Part shown: positions 44,776-52,890 of the stretch, piece by piece
How the letters are laid out: every line of letters begins with the position of its first letter
Numbering within the stretch: position 1 is the first letter of the stretch
Notes under the pieces: model-generated
What the model saw: only the letters and a program-made list of their open reading frames with translations
What the model was told of the DNA's origin: nothing
Databases searched by the model: none
Made by a program: the position numbers and the translations under genes
Source: Piscinibacter sp943370595
GTDB taxonomy: Bacteria > Pseudomonadota > Gammaproteobacteria > Burkholderiales > Burkholderiaceae_C
NCBI GenBank assembly: GCA_943370595.1
Contig: CALRRO020000010.1
Coordinates: forward strand, 62,001 to 126,000
Direction: 5' to 3'
DNA: 64,000 bases

Positions 44776-44839
44776 AAAAAAAAGGCACGTCGAAAGAGTG
44801 ACGCGCCTTCCAACAAAACGTATGGCAACTGCTTGTTGG
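44776..44839 (-). ncRNA. Candidate small RNA or attenuator upstream of lepA
   Basis: On the minus strand, a TACAAT box would start transcription near 44839. The RNA would immediately form a 7-bp stem (CCAACAA/TTGTTGG, 16-base loop), then a second 10-bp stem AAGGCGCGTC/GACGTGCCTT (one G-U pair) around ACTCTTTC, ending in a run of eight U. The G-U pair and U-run fit only the minus strand, so the terminator faces lepA. The product would be about 64 bases. It may be an independent small RNA, or a leader in which lepA transcription depends on read-through. No family known to me fits. Confidence 0.5.
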
Positions 44840-44845
44840 GCCTTC

Positions 44846-44851
44846 ATTGTA
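44846..44851 (-). promoter_or_regulatory. -10 box TACAAT for lepA leader or small RNA
   Basis: TACAAT on the minus strand (complement of ATTGTA) lies a few bases before the first hairpin. The -35 region has only TTGCGC or CTTGCG at imperfect spacing, so the promoter is tentative. Confidence 0.4.
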
Positions 44852-44933
44852 GCCAAAAGCACCCAGCGCAAGACCGCGCCAAATCTCGATTTCTGCCCGT
44901 TGCGACGTCCCAACAGCAGATTTCATCAACAGC

Positions 44934-44968
44934 TTATCCACAAACGCTTGTGGATCTCCTGGGGATAG
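44934..44968. promoter_or_regulatory. DnaA-box-like cluster and 20-base palindrome
   Basis: TTATCCACA (44934-44942) is a perfect consensus DnaA box. It overlaps the palindrome ATCCACAA-ACGC-TTGTGGAT (44936-44955), whose right arm is a second inverted partial box, and TGGGGATAG (44960-44968) is a third, 7 of 9 on the minus strand. The surrounding DNA is more AT-rich than the rest of the window. It may be a DnaA-binding regulatory or titration site. An origin is unlikely without dnaA, dnaN or parAB nearby. Confidence 0.45.
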
Positions 44969-45081
44969 TCTGAAGGGTCCTTCTTTGTTGATTGGATCAG
45001 CGAAAGAAGCCCCACGCTGGCCTTGATTCTAACGCTTGACGCCACCAATCAACCGCGCCGACTTTTGTCAGCGCCCACTGA

Positions 45082-45162
45082 CTTTCCACCATCCGGGAAG
45101 AGCCCGCGCAGACCCGCCAGCACCGCCTCATCATCGCCAGTCACTTGCCGCATGGTGGAAAG
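45082..45162. repeat. Widely spaced 11-base inverted repeat downstream of mucD
   Basis: CTTTCCACCAT (45082-45092) and its exact complement ATGGTGGAAAG (45152-45162) are separated by 59 bases. They lie 66-146 bases past the mucD stop in its direction of transcription. They could form the base of a 3' structure or be paired protein sites. The rest of the 45,000-45,227 stretch shows nothing I can assign. Confidence 0.35.
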
Positions 45163-45227
45163 ACCCCCTTGCTCAGTCGGTCGCAGGCGCGCTGTGAAGC
45201 GCATGGCCGAGGGGCGATTGCGGTGGA

Positions 45228-46691
45228 TCAGCGAGTCGGGCGAATGATCAGGAAGTTGACCGTATCGCCACGCCGGACGAGTGCCGTGACGGCTCGCGAC
45301 TTGTCGAGCTTGGCGACGACGGACTCGAACTGCTTGGCGCTGGTGATCTCGGTGTTGTCCAGCGACAGGATCACATCGCCTTCGCGCAGGCCAGCGCGCG
45401 CCGCTGCACCGTCAGCCACCTCGACCCGCACGCCGTTCTTCAACTTCAGCTCGCGCTTCTGCGCTTCACTGAGGTCGGACACGCCGATGCCCAGCGTGCT
45501 GGCGGTCGCCTGCGGCTTGGTCTCGGCTTGCGACGTGCGCGTCGTACGGTCGGGCTCCACCTCGGCCACGACCACGCCGAGTTCCTTGTAGGCGCCACGC
45601 CGGAACACCTGCAGGGTCGACTTGCTGCCGGGCTTCACTCCACCGACGATGCGCGGCAGGTCTCCGGACTTCTCCACCGCCTTGCCATCGAACTTGGTGA
45701 TGATGTCGCCGGCCTCGACGCCCGCCTTCTCGGCCGGGCCACCCGCCTCGACGCTGCGCACCAGTGCGCCCGTTGGCTTGCCCAGGCCGATCGACTCGGC
45801 GACTTCCTTGGTGACCTGGTCGATGCTGACGCCGATGCGGCCGCGGCTGACGCGGCCCGTCGTCTTGAGCTGGTCGGCCACGCGCGTGGCTTCGTCGATC
45901 GGGATCGCGAACGAGATGCCCATGTAGCCGCCCGAACGGCTGTAGATCTGCGAGTTGATGCCGACCACCTCGCCGCGCATGTTGATCAGCGGGCCGCCGG
46001 AGTTGCCGGGGTTGATCGCGACGTCGGTCTGGATCAGCGGCAGGAACTCGCCGGTGTCGCGCGCCTTGGCGCTGACGATGCCGGCGGTCACGGTGTTCTC
46101 CAGACCGAAGGGCGACCCGATCGCGATGACCCACTCGCCCACGCGCAGACGATTGACGTCGCCGATTCGCACGGTGGGCAGACCGGACGCCTCGATCTTC
46201 ACCAGCGCGACGTCGGAGCGGCGATCGGCCCCGATGACGCGCGCCTTGAACTCGCGCTTGTCGGCGAGGGTGACGAAGACCTCGTCCGCACCGTCGATCA
46301 CATGGGCATTGGTCATCACGTAGCCGTCCGCGCTGAACACGAAGCCCGACCCGACGCCGCGCTGCTGCGGTTCGCCGTCGGGCTGTTGCGGACGTTGGCC
46401 GCGCGGCGAAGGCTGGTTCGGGATCGGCAGGCCGAAGCGCCGGAAGAACTCGAGCATGTCCTCGTCCATCTCGGGCGAGGCCCCGTTGCGCGCCGCGCGG
46501 CGCTCGGTGGTGCGGATGTTGACCACCGCCGGGCCTACGCGCTCGGCCAGGTCGGCGAACTCGGGCAGTGCCTGCGCCTGCACGGAAGGTGCGACGGACA
46601 CGCCGGCAATGGCGACGACGAGACCGGCGATGGCGACGACGAAGCTGCGGCGTGCCGCCGCGGTGACGGAATCAGGCAAGTTTGTAGTCAT
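45228..46691 (-). CDS. mucD: Do-family periplasmic serine protease (MucD/DegQ type)
   Basis: A 487-residue HtrA protease with a signal peptide (FVVAIAGLVVAIAGVSVAPS and on to VQAQA). The triad is His in VMTNAHVIDGADEV, Asp in RRSDVALVKIEA and Ser in NPGNSGGPLIN. Two PDZ domains follow (RIGVSIDQVTKEVAESIGL; LREGDVILSLDNTEITSAK). A Gln/Arg/Pro-rich loop precedes the His, as in DegP/MucD LA loops. It degrades misfolded periplasmic proteins and belongs to the RpoE envelope-stress operon with mucA and mucB; the symbol reflects this context. Confidence 0.93.
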   Translation of the reverse strand: MTTNLPDSVTAAARRSFVVAIAGLVVAIAGVSVAPSVQAQALPEFADLAERVGPAVVNIRTTERRAARNGASPEMDEDMLEFFRRFGLPIPNQPSPRGQRPQQPDGEPQQRGVGSGFVFSADGYVMTNAHVIDGADEVFVTLADKREFKARVIGADRRSDVALVKIEASGLPTVRIGDVNRLRVGEWVIAIGSPFGLENTVTAGIVSAKARDTGEFLPLIQTDVAINPGNSGGPLINMRGEVVGINSQIYSRSGGYMGISFAIPIDEATRVADQLKTTGRVSRGRIGVSIDQVTKEVAESIGLGKPTGALVRSVEAGGPAEKAGVEAGDIITKFDGKAVEKSGDLPRIVGGVKPGSKSTLQVFRRGAYKELGVVVAEVEPDRTTRTSQAETKPQATASTLGIGVSDLSEAQKRELKLKNGVRVEVADGAAARAGLREGDVILSLDNTEITSAKQFESVVAKLDKSRAVTALVRRGDTVNFLIIRPTR

Positions 46692-46733
46692 GGTTCGAGA
46701 GCCTCAGGACGAATGCGCAGCCGGTCGGCCGCT

Positions 46734-47750
46734 TTACTTCTTGCGTTCGAGCGCATTGGCGAACATCAGCAGCGTGGCCGGCGGAACGTCGCCGACCACC
46801 GTGATCCACCAATCGCCGTGTCGCCGCATCAGGGTCTGCGTCGCACCGACGGCCGTACGGATCGCGCGTTGGTGACGGTTCGCGTCGAAGCGCTCGATGA
46901 AGACCGACACGTAGGTCAGCCCATCGGAGTAGATGGCCTGCAGCACCGGCTCTGCGGACGCCTCCTGCGGGTTGGACGTCGGCGACTCCATCGGGCGTCG
47001 CACGCAGCTCACCTCGCGGAACCCGGGAACGAGTTGGCGCATGCCCCAGCCTTCGGCTTCCATGCGAGTCGGCGTGAGCGACGGGCGAATGACACGGTAG
47101 CCCTCGAGCTTGCGCATCGGGCCGGTGACGCTGTCGAGCTGCGGCCTGACGCCGATCGTGACCTCGGAGAAGGCCGAGGTCTCGAGCACCTCGCTGCGGT
47201 CGTTCAGCACGTCGGAACGCAGCAGCAGGCCCGAGGCCTTGTCCGACCACAGCCGGTAACCGAATCGATGCGCATCGCGCGGCTGGACCAGCAGCACGTG
47301 CGCCTCGCGCCCGGCGATGCGTTCGTTGCCTTGCGGGTTGACGTCGTAGAACTCGGCAAGCCGATCGACCCCGCCTTGCAGCAGAGCAGGGAAGCTCGTC
47401 ATGGTCTGCGCCTGCTCGATCAGCACGACACGATTGGCGGGCCACAGGGTCTGAACCAGTTCGTTGTGCCGGAACACGTGGCGTGCCTGCCCGTCCAGCG
47501 ATTCGATGCGCTCGTACTGGTTGCTGCCTTCGCAATAGTGCGCAATGCGTGCACTGGAGACGGCTCCGCCGCCACTGACGACGAAGGTGCCCTGGAAGTT
47601 CTGGCGCGCCGCTGCTTCGTGGATGCGGGTCAACCAGGCCCGGACATCGCGCGAGTCACCCACCGCCGCCGATGCCGGTGCGCCCGCCGCGGAGACAAAG
47701 CTGCAGAACGCGCCGAGGAGGGTCAGCGCAAGGATCGGACGGAGCAACAT
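46734..47750 (-). CDS. mucB: MucB/RseB, periplasmic regulator of the RpoE anti-sigma factor
   Basis: A 338-residue periplasmic protein with a signal peptide ending near AAGAPASA. The N-terminal LolA-like domain (LTRIHEAAARQNFQGTFVVS, ERIESLDGQARHVFRHNE) and the C-terminal MucB/RseB domain (YSDGLTYVSVFIERFD, VGATQTLMRRHGDWWITVVG) are typical. It binds MucA and blocks its cleavage until envelope damage is sensed. It lies between mucA and the protease gene. Confidence 0.92.
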   Translation of the reverse strand: MLLRPILALTLLGAFCSFVSAAGAPASAAVGDSRDVRAWLTRIHEAAARQNFQGTFVVSGGGAVSSARIAHYCEGSNQYERIESLDGQARHVFRHNELVQTLWPANRVVLIEQAQTMTSFPALLQGGVDRLAEFYDVNPQGNERIAGREAHVLLVQPRDAHRFGYRLWSDKASGLLLRSDVLNDRSEVLETSAFSEVTIGVRPQLDSVTGPMRKLEGYRVIRPSLTPTRMEAEGWGMRQLVPGFREVSCVRRPMESPTSNPQEASAEPVLQAIYSDGLTYVSVFIERFDANRHQRAIRTAVGATQTLMRRHGDWWITVVGDVPPATLLMFANALERKK

Positions 47751-47779
47751 GGGGTGGGGGCGTTTCCGTTCGCGCAGGC

Positions 47780-48394
47780 TCAGCGCTTGGATGCGTCGGT
47801 GGTCGCGCTGCGCAGGAAGGCGGACGGCACTCCCAGCGCCGACGTTCCCGCGAAGTTCTTGTGGGCGGCCAGATAGCGGTCGAGACGCGCGTCGCGGATC
47901 ACCTTGCCGTCGGTGACGAACGCGACCGGCTCGACACCCGCGTCCGGATTCACCGAAACGGGAACGACTGCCGGGGGACCGCCGGCCATCGCCGGCGCGG
48001 GCTCCGGCGCTCGGGTCGCCACCAGCACGCCGGCCACGGCCACGAACCCGGCAGCCACCGCCGCGCCGGCATGCCAGCGTCGCAGGCGGCGGCCGCTGGA
48101 CACCGCCACACCGGACGCCGCTGGCACGGCCTGCGGTGCGAGCACCACCGGTTCGTCGGCCAGACGCCCGCGCAGGCGCTGCAGGAAGGCCTCGTCGCGT
48201 GCCGGCGCCGAGGCGAGATCGTCGGAGCGCAGAACGTCGCCGATCAATTGGTAGGCATGCCAGTTCTGCCGCGCGCCCGCGTCACTTCGCCAGGCAGCGC
48301 AGGCGCGGCGCACGTCGTCGGGCATCAGTTCACCGTCGACCAGGGCCGACAGCGCTTCGCCACCACCCGAAACCATGGACTGTTCACTGGACAT
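47780..48394 (-). CDS. mucA: MucA/RseA anti-sigma-E factor
   Basis: A 204-residue single-pass membrane protein. Residues 1-65 are the sigma-binding RseA_N domain (EALSALVDGELMPDDVRRAC, NWHAYQLIGDVLRSDDL). One membrane helix is at about 105-125 (WHAGAAVAAGFVAVAGVLVA), and a periplasmic RseA_C-like tail ends with DRYLAAHKNFAG. I chose the second of two adjacent ATGs because GGAG lies 6 bases before it. It holds RpoE inactive until regulated proteolysis. Confidence 0.9.
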   Translation of the reverse strand: MSSEQSMVSGGGEALSALVDGELMPDDVRRACAAWRSDAGARQNWHAYQLIGDVLRSDDLASAPARDEAFLQRLRGRLADEPVVLAPQAVPAASGVAVSSGRRLRRWHAGAAVAAGFVAVAGVLVATRAPEPAPAMAGGPPAVVPVSVNPDAGVEPVAFVTDGKVIRDARLDRYLAAHKNFAGTSALGVPSAFLRSATTDASKR

Positions 48395-48421
48395 CATTGA
48401 CTCCAAACCACTCCCCGCCCC

Positions 48422-49030
48422 TCACCACCGTTCACCTTCGCGCGTATCGAGCAGCGGCCGCAGCCGCAGTGCAATCGCCTCGCGGGCGCGGAAGATGCGC
48501 GATCTCACCGTTCCGATCGGGCAGTTCATCAACTCGGCGATCTCCTCGTAGCTCAGCCCTTCGATCTCACGCAGGGTGATCGCCTGCCGGAGATCCTCGG
48601 ACAGCGCTTCGATCGCGGAGTTCACCGCCGTCGCGATTTCCTTGCTGGCCAGTACCGCGTCGGGGGTCTCGCCGTCGCTTAGTTCATTTTCGACGCGCGA
48701 AGTTTCGTCGTCGTCGTCACGTGAGGCGAGCGCGGATTCCGTCACGATCGGATCACGTTTGAGATCGACCAACGCCTTCTTGGCCGTGTTGACCGCAATC
48801 CGGTACAGCCAGGTGTAGAAAGCGCTGTCGCCGCGGAACTGTCCGATGGCCCGATAGGCGCGGATGAAGGTTTCCTGGGCGATGTCGGGCACCAGGTCGA
48901 CATCGCGGACCATGCGGCCGATCAAGCGCTCGATGCGGCGCTGGTACTTCACCACCAGCATCTCGAACGCTCGCACGTCGCCCTGCTTGACTCGTTCGAT
49001 CAGCGGTGCGTCGGCGTCGTTGGGATTCAT
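48422..49030 (-). CDS. rpoE: RNA polymerase sigma-E factor RpoE (AlgU)
   Basis: A 202-residue ECF sigma factor. Region 2 is KQGDVRAFEMLVVKYQRRI through DIAQETFIRAYRAIGQFRG, with the -10 recognition AFYTWLYRIAVNTAKKAL. Region 4 is LREIEGLSYEEIAELMNCP with GTVRSRIFRAREAI. It turns on the envelope-stress regulon and usually its own operon. The start overlaps the stop of the small upstream gene by 4 bases; no obvious RpoE-type promoter was seen just upstream. Confidence 0.95.
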   Translation of the reverse strand: MNPNDADAPLIERVKQGDVRAFEMLVVKYQRRIERLIGRMVRDVDLVPDIAQETFIRAYRAIGQFRGDSAFYTWLYRIAVNTAKKALVDLKRDPIVTESALASRDDDDETSRVENELSDGETPDAVLASKEIATAVNSAIEALSEDLRQAITLREIEGLSYEEIAELMNCPIGTVRSRIFRAREAIALRLRPLLDTREGERW

Positions 49031-49515
49031 GCGGAAGGGTGGGCGGCGGCCTGTGCCGAGGGGCCAGCCGGGTCGAGGCGCGGCGAATATACCGCACGGC
49101 GCAGCGCAGACCACTCGTGGGGCGAGTCACCCTCGCCGAGCAGCAGCCAGACCGCCCCCGCCCGCGATCCTTGCCCGGCGCGGCGCTGGAAGCGAAGCAG
49201 CATCCAGCTGCCTGCGTCGATTGACAAGGTCAGTGAGCCTTCGCACTCCCGTCCGTTCCGTGACGCGGGCCCACTCAGGAACCAGCCCTGGCCGTCACAG
49301 CGCAGTTCGCCTGCGGTCGGCGGCTTCCATCGGGAAGAGAACCACCACGCCACCAGCGCCAGGGGCACCCAGCCCAGCGCGGCCCGGGAGTCGCTCGCCC
49401 AGAGTGCGGCCACCCAGGCGGCGACCACCAGACCCACCGCACAGTGCAGCAGCAGCCCGGCCGGACGCGACCAGACCGGTGGGCGGACGGGGAAAGTCGT
49501 CGCAGCAGAAGTCAC
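49027..49515 (-). CDS. Small membrane protein of unknown function coupled to rpoE
   Basis: A 162-residue protein starting at GTG. It has two hydrophobic helices near residues 20-60 (GLLLHCAVGLVVAAWVAALW and GWVPLALVAWWFSS) with a very short loop, then a soluble C-terminal domain of about 95 residues. The layout resembles YgfX/CptA proteins, but the sequence match is not strong enough to name it. The 4-base overlap with rpoE (ATGA) indicates translational coupling, and only 28 bases separate it from fabF. Confidence 0.75.
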   Translation of the reverse strand: MTSAATTFPVRPPVWSRPAGLLLHCAVGLVVAAWVAALWASDSRAALGWVPLALVAWWFSSRWKPPTAGELRCDGQGWFLSGPASRNGRECEGSLTLSIDAGSWMLLRFQRRAGQGSRAGAVWLLLGEGDSPHEWSALRRAVYSPRLDPAGPSAQAAAHPSA

Positions 49516-49543
49516 GCGCCTGGCCCCGCAGCGCGTCGCGCGG

Positions 49544-50788
49544 TCAGGCTCGGCGGAACACCAGCGTCCCGTTGGTGCCGCCGAAGCCGAAATTATTCTT
49601 GACGGCGTAGTCGATCTTCATAGTCCGCGCCTCGTTGGCGCAGTAGTCCAGGTCGCACTCGGGGTCCTGGTTGAAGATGTTGATCGTCGGCGGCGACACC
49701 TGGTGGTGCAGCGCCAGCACGGTGAACACCGACTCGATGCCGCCGGCACCGCCAAGCAGGTGGCCGGTCATCGACTTGGTCGAGTTGACCACCAGCTTCT
49801 TCGCGTGATCGCCGAAGGCCAGCTTGATCGCGTTGGTCTCGTTGACGTCGCCCAGCGGCGTCGAGGTGCCATGCGCGTTCAGGTACTGGACCTGGTCGGC
49901 GTTGACGCCGGCATTGCGCAGCGCCGCGCGCATCGAACGCTTCGGCCCGTCGACGTTCGGCGCGGTCATGTGGAACGCGTCGGCGCCCATGCCGAAGCCG
50001 GACAGCTCTGCATAGATCTTCGCGCCGCGACGCCTGGCGTGTTCGTACTCCTCGAGCACCAGCACGCCGGCGCCTTCGCCGAGCACGAAGCCATCGCGGT
50101 CCTTGTCCCACGGACGCGAGGCCGTGGCCGGATCGTCGTTACGCGTGGACAGCGCACGCGCCGCCGCGAAGCCGCCAATGCCCAGCGGCGAGACAGTCGA
50201 CTCGGCGCCGCCGGCGATCATCACGTCCGCATCGCCGTACTCGATCAGCCGGCCGGCCTCGCCGATGCAATGCAGGCCCGTCGTGCAGGCCGTCACGATG
50301 GCGAGGTTCGGCCCCTGGAAGCCGAAGTGGATCGACACATGCCCGGAGATCATGTTGATGATCGAGGCCGGCACGAAGAACGGCGAGATGCGCCGAGGGC
50401 CGCGGGCGGCGTACTCGACGTTGGTCTGCTCGATCATCGGCAGGCCGCCGATGCCCGAGCCGACGAGGCAGCCGATGCGCTCGGCCGCTTCCTCGTTCAG
50501 CGCATCGTTGGTCGGCAGCCCCGCGTCACGCACCGCTTGAATCGACGCCGCCATCCCATAGTGGATGAAGGTGTCCATGTGGCGCGCTTCCTTGCCGGGG
50601 ATGTAGTCCTCGATCTGGAAGCCCTTGACCTCGCCGGCGAACTTGCAGGCGAAGGCCGAGGCGTCGAAACGCGTGATGTTCGCGATGCCGGAGCGCCCGG
50701 CAATCAGGTTCGTCCAGCCTTCGGCCACCGTGTTGCCCACGGGGCTGATCAGGCCGAGTCCGGTGACGACGACGCGGCGGCGGCTCAT
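49544..50788 (-). CDS. fabF: 3-oxoacyl-ACP synthase II (KAS II)
   Basis: A 414-residue condensing enzyme starting MSRRRVVVTGLGLISPVGNT. The catalytic Cys is in IVTACTTGLHCIGEA, the two His are in LNAHGTSTPLGDVNE and STKSMTGHLLGGAGG, and the C-terminus is NFGFGGTNGTLVFR. It elongates malonyl-ACP in fatty-acid synthesis, including temperature-sensitive unsaturated chain elongation. A six-base longer reading begins at TTG and is unlikely. It follows acpP by 40 bases. Confidence 0.97.
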   Translation of the reverse strand: MSRRRVVVTGLGLISPVGNTVAEGWTNLIAGRSGIANITRFDASAFACKFAGEVKGFQIEDYIPGKEARHMDTFIHYGMAASIQAVRDAGLPTNDALNEEAAERIGCLVGSGIGGLPMIEQTNVEYAARGPRRISPFFVPASIINMISGHVSIHFGFQGPNLAIVTACTTGLHCIGEAGRLIEYGDADVMIAGGAESTVSPLGIGGFAAARALSTRNDDPATASRPWDKDRDGFVLGEGAGVLVLEEYEHARRRGAKIYAELSGFGMGADAFHMTAPNVDGPKRSMRAALRNAGVNADQVQYLNAHGTSTPLGDVNETNAIKLAFGDHAKKLVVNSTKSMTGHLLGGAGGIESVFTVLALHHQVSPPTINIFNQDPECDLDYCANEARTMKIDYAVKNNFGFGGTNGTLVFRRA

Positions 50789-50828
50789 GCGCAATGCGGA
50801 TGCATGGAGAACGGAAACAGGCCTGCCT

Positions 50829-51071
50829 TCAGGCAGCCTTCTGGTGCTTGACGGCGTAGTCGATCGCCAGCTGCACGGTCGTGATCTTCTCGGCTTCTTC
50901 GTCCGGGATCTCGATGCCGAACTCGTCTTCGAGGGCCATCACCAGTTCGACGGTGTCCAGCGAATCGGCGCCGAGATCGGCCACGAATGCTTTTTCGTTG
51001 GACACATCGGCCTCGGGAACACCCAACTGCTCGGCGATGATCTTCTTGACTCGTGCTTCGATGTCGCTCAT
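50829..51071 (-). CDS. acpP: Acyl carrier protein
   Basis: An 80-residue acidic helical protein. The phosphopantetheine serine is in DLGADSLDTVELVMALEDEF, the invariant D-S-L motif. MSDIEARVKKIIAEQLGV is the usual start and GGAGGAG lies 5 bases upstream. It carries acyl chains for FabD, FabH, FabG and FabF, all encoded here. A -10 box in the gap after fabG suggests its own additional promoter, fitting the high abundance of ACP. Confidence 0.98.
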   Translation of the reverse strand: MSDIEARVKKIIAEQLGVPEADVSNEKAFVADLGADSLDTVELVMALEDEFGIEIPDEEAEKITTVQLAIDYAVKHQKAA

Positions 51072-51107
51072 GACTCCTCCGGGAGTGTTTACGGAAAACA
51101 GGGCGGG

Positions 51108-51113
51108 ATTCTA
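51108..51113 (-). promoter_or_regulatory. -10 box TAGAAT upstream of acpP
   Basis: TAGAAT on the minus strand lies 37 bases before the acpP ATG, within the 85-base gap after fabG. The -35 region is weak. A separate acpP promoter is known in E. coli and would suit it here. Confidence 0.45.
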
Positions 51114-51156
51114 AGGCTTGGCCGGGTAGCGCCGCGGATGGCCCGCGGCGGCAGGC

Positions 51157-51903
51157 TCAGGCCATGTACATGCCGCCATTGACGTGCAGTTCGGTGCCGG
51201 TGACGTAGCCGGCGCCGGGCGAGGCGAGGAAGGCCACCGCATGCGCGATCTCGTCGGCCAGGCCGAGCCGGCCGAGCGGGATCTGTGCCAGCAGCGCCGC
51301 CTTCTGTGCTTCGGGCAGCGAGTGCGTCATGTCGGTGTCGATGAAGCCCGGCGCGACGCAGTTGACGGTGATGCCGCGGCTGCCGAGTTCGCGCGCCAGC
51401 GAGCGCGTCATGCCGGCTACGCCGGCCTTGGCCGCCGCGTAGTTGGCCTGGCCCGGGTTACCGCTGGCACCGACCACCGAGGTGATGTTGACGATGCGGC
51501 CGTAGCGCTGCTTCATCATCGGCTTGATCGCCGCGCGGCTGGCGCGGAAGACGGCCTTGAGGTTGGTGTCGAGCACCGCGTCCCAGTCCTCGTCCTTCAT
51601 GCGCATCGACAGCGTGTCGCGCGTGATGCCGGCGTTGTTGACCAGCACATGCAGGCCGCCATGCTGCTTGACGATGCCATCAATGGCGGCGTCGAGCGCG
51701 GCGGCGTCGGTGACGTCGAGCCTCAGGCCGCTGCCGCCGTGCGGCGCCAGCGCCTCGCCGATCGCGGCGGCGCCAGCGTCGGTCGTCGCCGTGCCGATCA
51801 CCTTCATGCCCTGGGCGGCGAGTGCCATTGCAATGGCGCGGCCGATGCCGCGCGAGGCGCCGGTGACCAGCGCGATCTGGCCGGTGGTGCTCGGGGCGTT
51901 CAT
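51157..51903 (-). CDS. fabG: 3-oxoacyl-ACP reductase
   Basis: A 248-residue short-chain dehydrogenase. The NADPH site is VTGASRGIGRAIAMALAAQG, the NAG motif is VLVNNAGITRDTL, catalytic Ser is in NITSVVGASGNPGQ and the Y-x-x-x-K is in ANYAAAKAGVAGMT. It reduces 3-oxoacyl-ACP. Its ATG overlaps the fabD stop by 4 bases. Confidence 0.97.
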   Translation of the reverse strand: MNAPSTTGQIALVTGASRGIGRAIAMALAAQGMKVIGTATTDAGAAAIGEALAPHGGSGLRLDVTDAAALDAAIDGIVKQHGGLHVLVNNAGITRDTLSMRMKDEDWDAVLDTNLKAVFRASRAAIKPMMKQRYGRIVNITSVVGASGNPGQANYAAAKAGVAGMTRSLARELGSRGITVNCVAPGFIDTDMTHSLPEAQKAALLAQIPLGRLGLADEIAHAVAFLASPGAGYVTGTELHVNGGMYMA

Positions 51904-52838
51904 GCCAGCATCCCCTTCGCCTCGGCCAGCGTGGCCGGGTCGAGCACGTGGCCGACGATCAGTTCAGCGTCGATGCGCTTGGCCAGGCCGGCCAGCACCT
52001 TGCCAGGGCCGCACTCGAACAGATGGGTGGCGCCGCCGGCGCGGATGGCCTGCACGACCTCGACCCAGCGCACCGGGCCGAAGGCCTGGCGGTACAACGC
52101 CTCGCGGATGGCGTCCGGTTCGGACTGCACCGCCACGTCGATGTTGTTGACCAGCGGGATCTGCGGCGTGAGCAGCGTCACCGAGGCCAGGCGCTCCTTC
52201 AGGCGATCGGCAGCCGGCTTCATCAGGCTGCAATGGAACGGAGCAGAGACGGCCAGCGGCAATGCACGCTTGGCACCACGCCCTTTCAGCGCCTCGCAGG
52301 CTTGGTCGACCGCACCCTTGGTGCCGGCAATGACCGTCTGCTTCGGGTCGTTGTAGTTGGCCGCTGACACGGGCTCTCCAACGGCGGCAGCCACTTCGGC
52401 GCAGGTGGCGCGAACGACCTCCGCGTCGAGGCCGAGGATCGCTGCCATCGCACCGACACCCACCGGCACCGCGTCCTGCATCGCCTGCGCGCGGAAGCGC
52501 ACCAGCGGCAGCGCATCGGCCAACGTCAGCGAACCCGCCGCGACCAGCGCGCTGTACTCGCCGAGCGAGTGACCAGCCACCACCGCCGGCACGCGCCCGG
52601 TCTCGGCGATCCAGGCACGGTAGCTAGCCACCGCCGCGGCCAGCATCACCGGCTGCGTGTTGGTGGTCAGGTCGAGTTGCTCCTTCGGGCCGGCGTGGAT
52701 CAGCGCACCGACGTCCTCGCCGAGCGCCGCCGACGCTTCGGCCAGCGTGTCGCGCACCGCGGGGTGGTCACCCCACGCGTCGAGCATGCCGACGGTCTGC
52801 GAGCCCTGGCCGGGGAACACGAATGCGAAGCTGGTCAT
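51900..52838 (-). CDS. fabD: Malonyl-CoA:ACP transacylase
   Basis: A 312-residue acyltransferase. FVFPGQGSQTVGML opens it, the nucleophile elbow is VVAGHSLGEYSALVAAG, the substrate Arg is in LVRFRAQAMQDAVP, and the catalytic His is in AVSAPFHCSLMKPA. It loads malonyl groups onto ACP. Start taken at MTSFAFVF, the canonical N-terminus. Confidence 0.97.
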   Translation of the reverse strand: MTSFAFVFPGQGSQTVGMLDAWGDHPAVRDTLAEASAALGEDVGALIHAGPKEQLDLTTNTQPVMLAAAVASYRAWIAETGRVPAVVAGHSLGEYSALVAAGSLTLADALPLVRFRAQAMQDAVPVGVGAMAAILGLDAEVVRATCAEVAAAVGEPVSAANYNDPKQTVIAGTKGAVDQACEALKGRGAKRALPLAVSAPFHCSLMKPAADRLKERLASVTLLTPQIPLVNNIDVAVQSEPDAIREALYRQAFGPVRWVEVVQAIRAGGATHLFECGPGKVLAGLAKRIDAELIVGHVLDPATLAEAKGMLA

Positions 52839-52890
52839 CGCCCTTGTCTCTCTCGTTGTGATGTCGTCGTCCCGCACCGCGGGCCTGCGT

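Noticed and set aside
44689..44913. 74-codon minus-strand open frame upstream of lepA
   Set aside because: It runs through the terminator with U8 and the hairpin array, so the RNA structures explain the sequence better than a protein. It is kept only as a possibility for a leader peptide.
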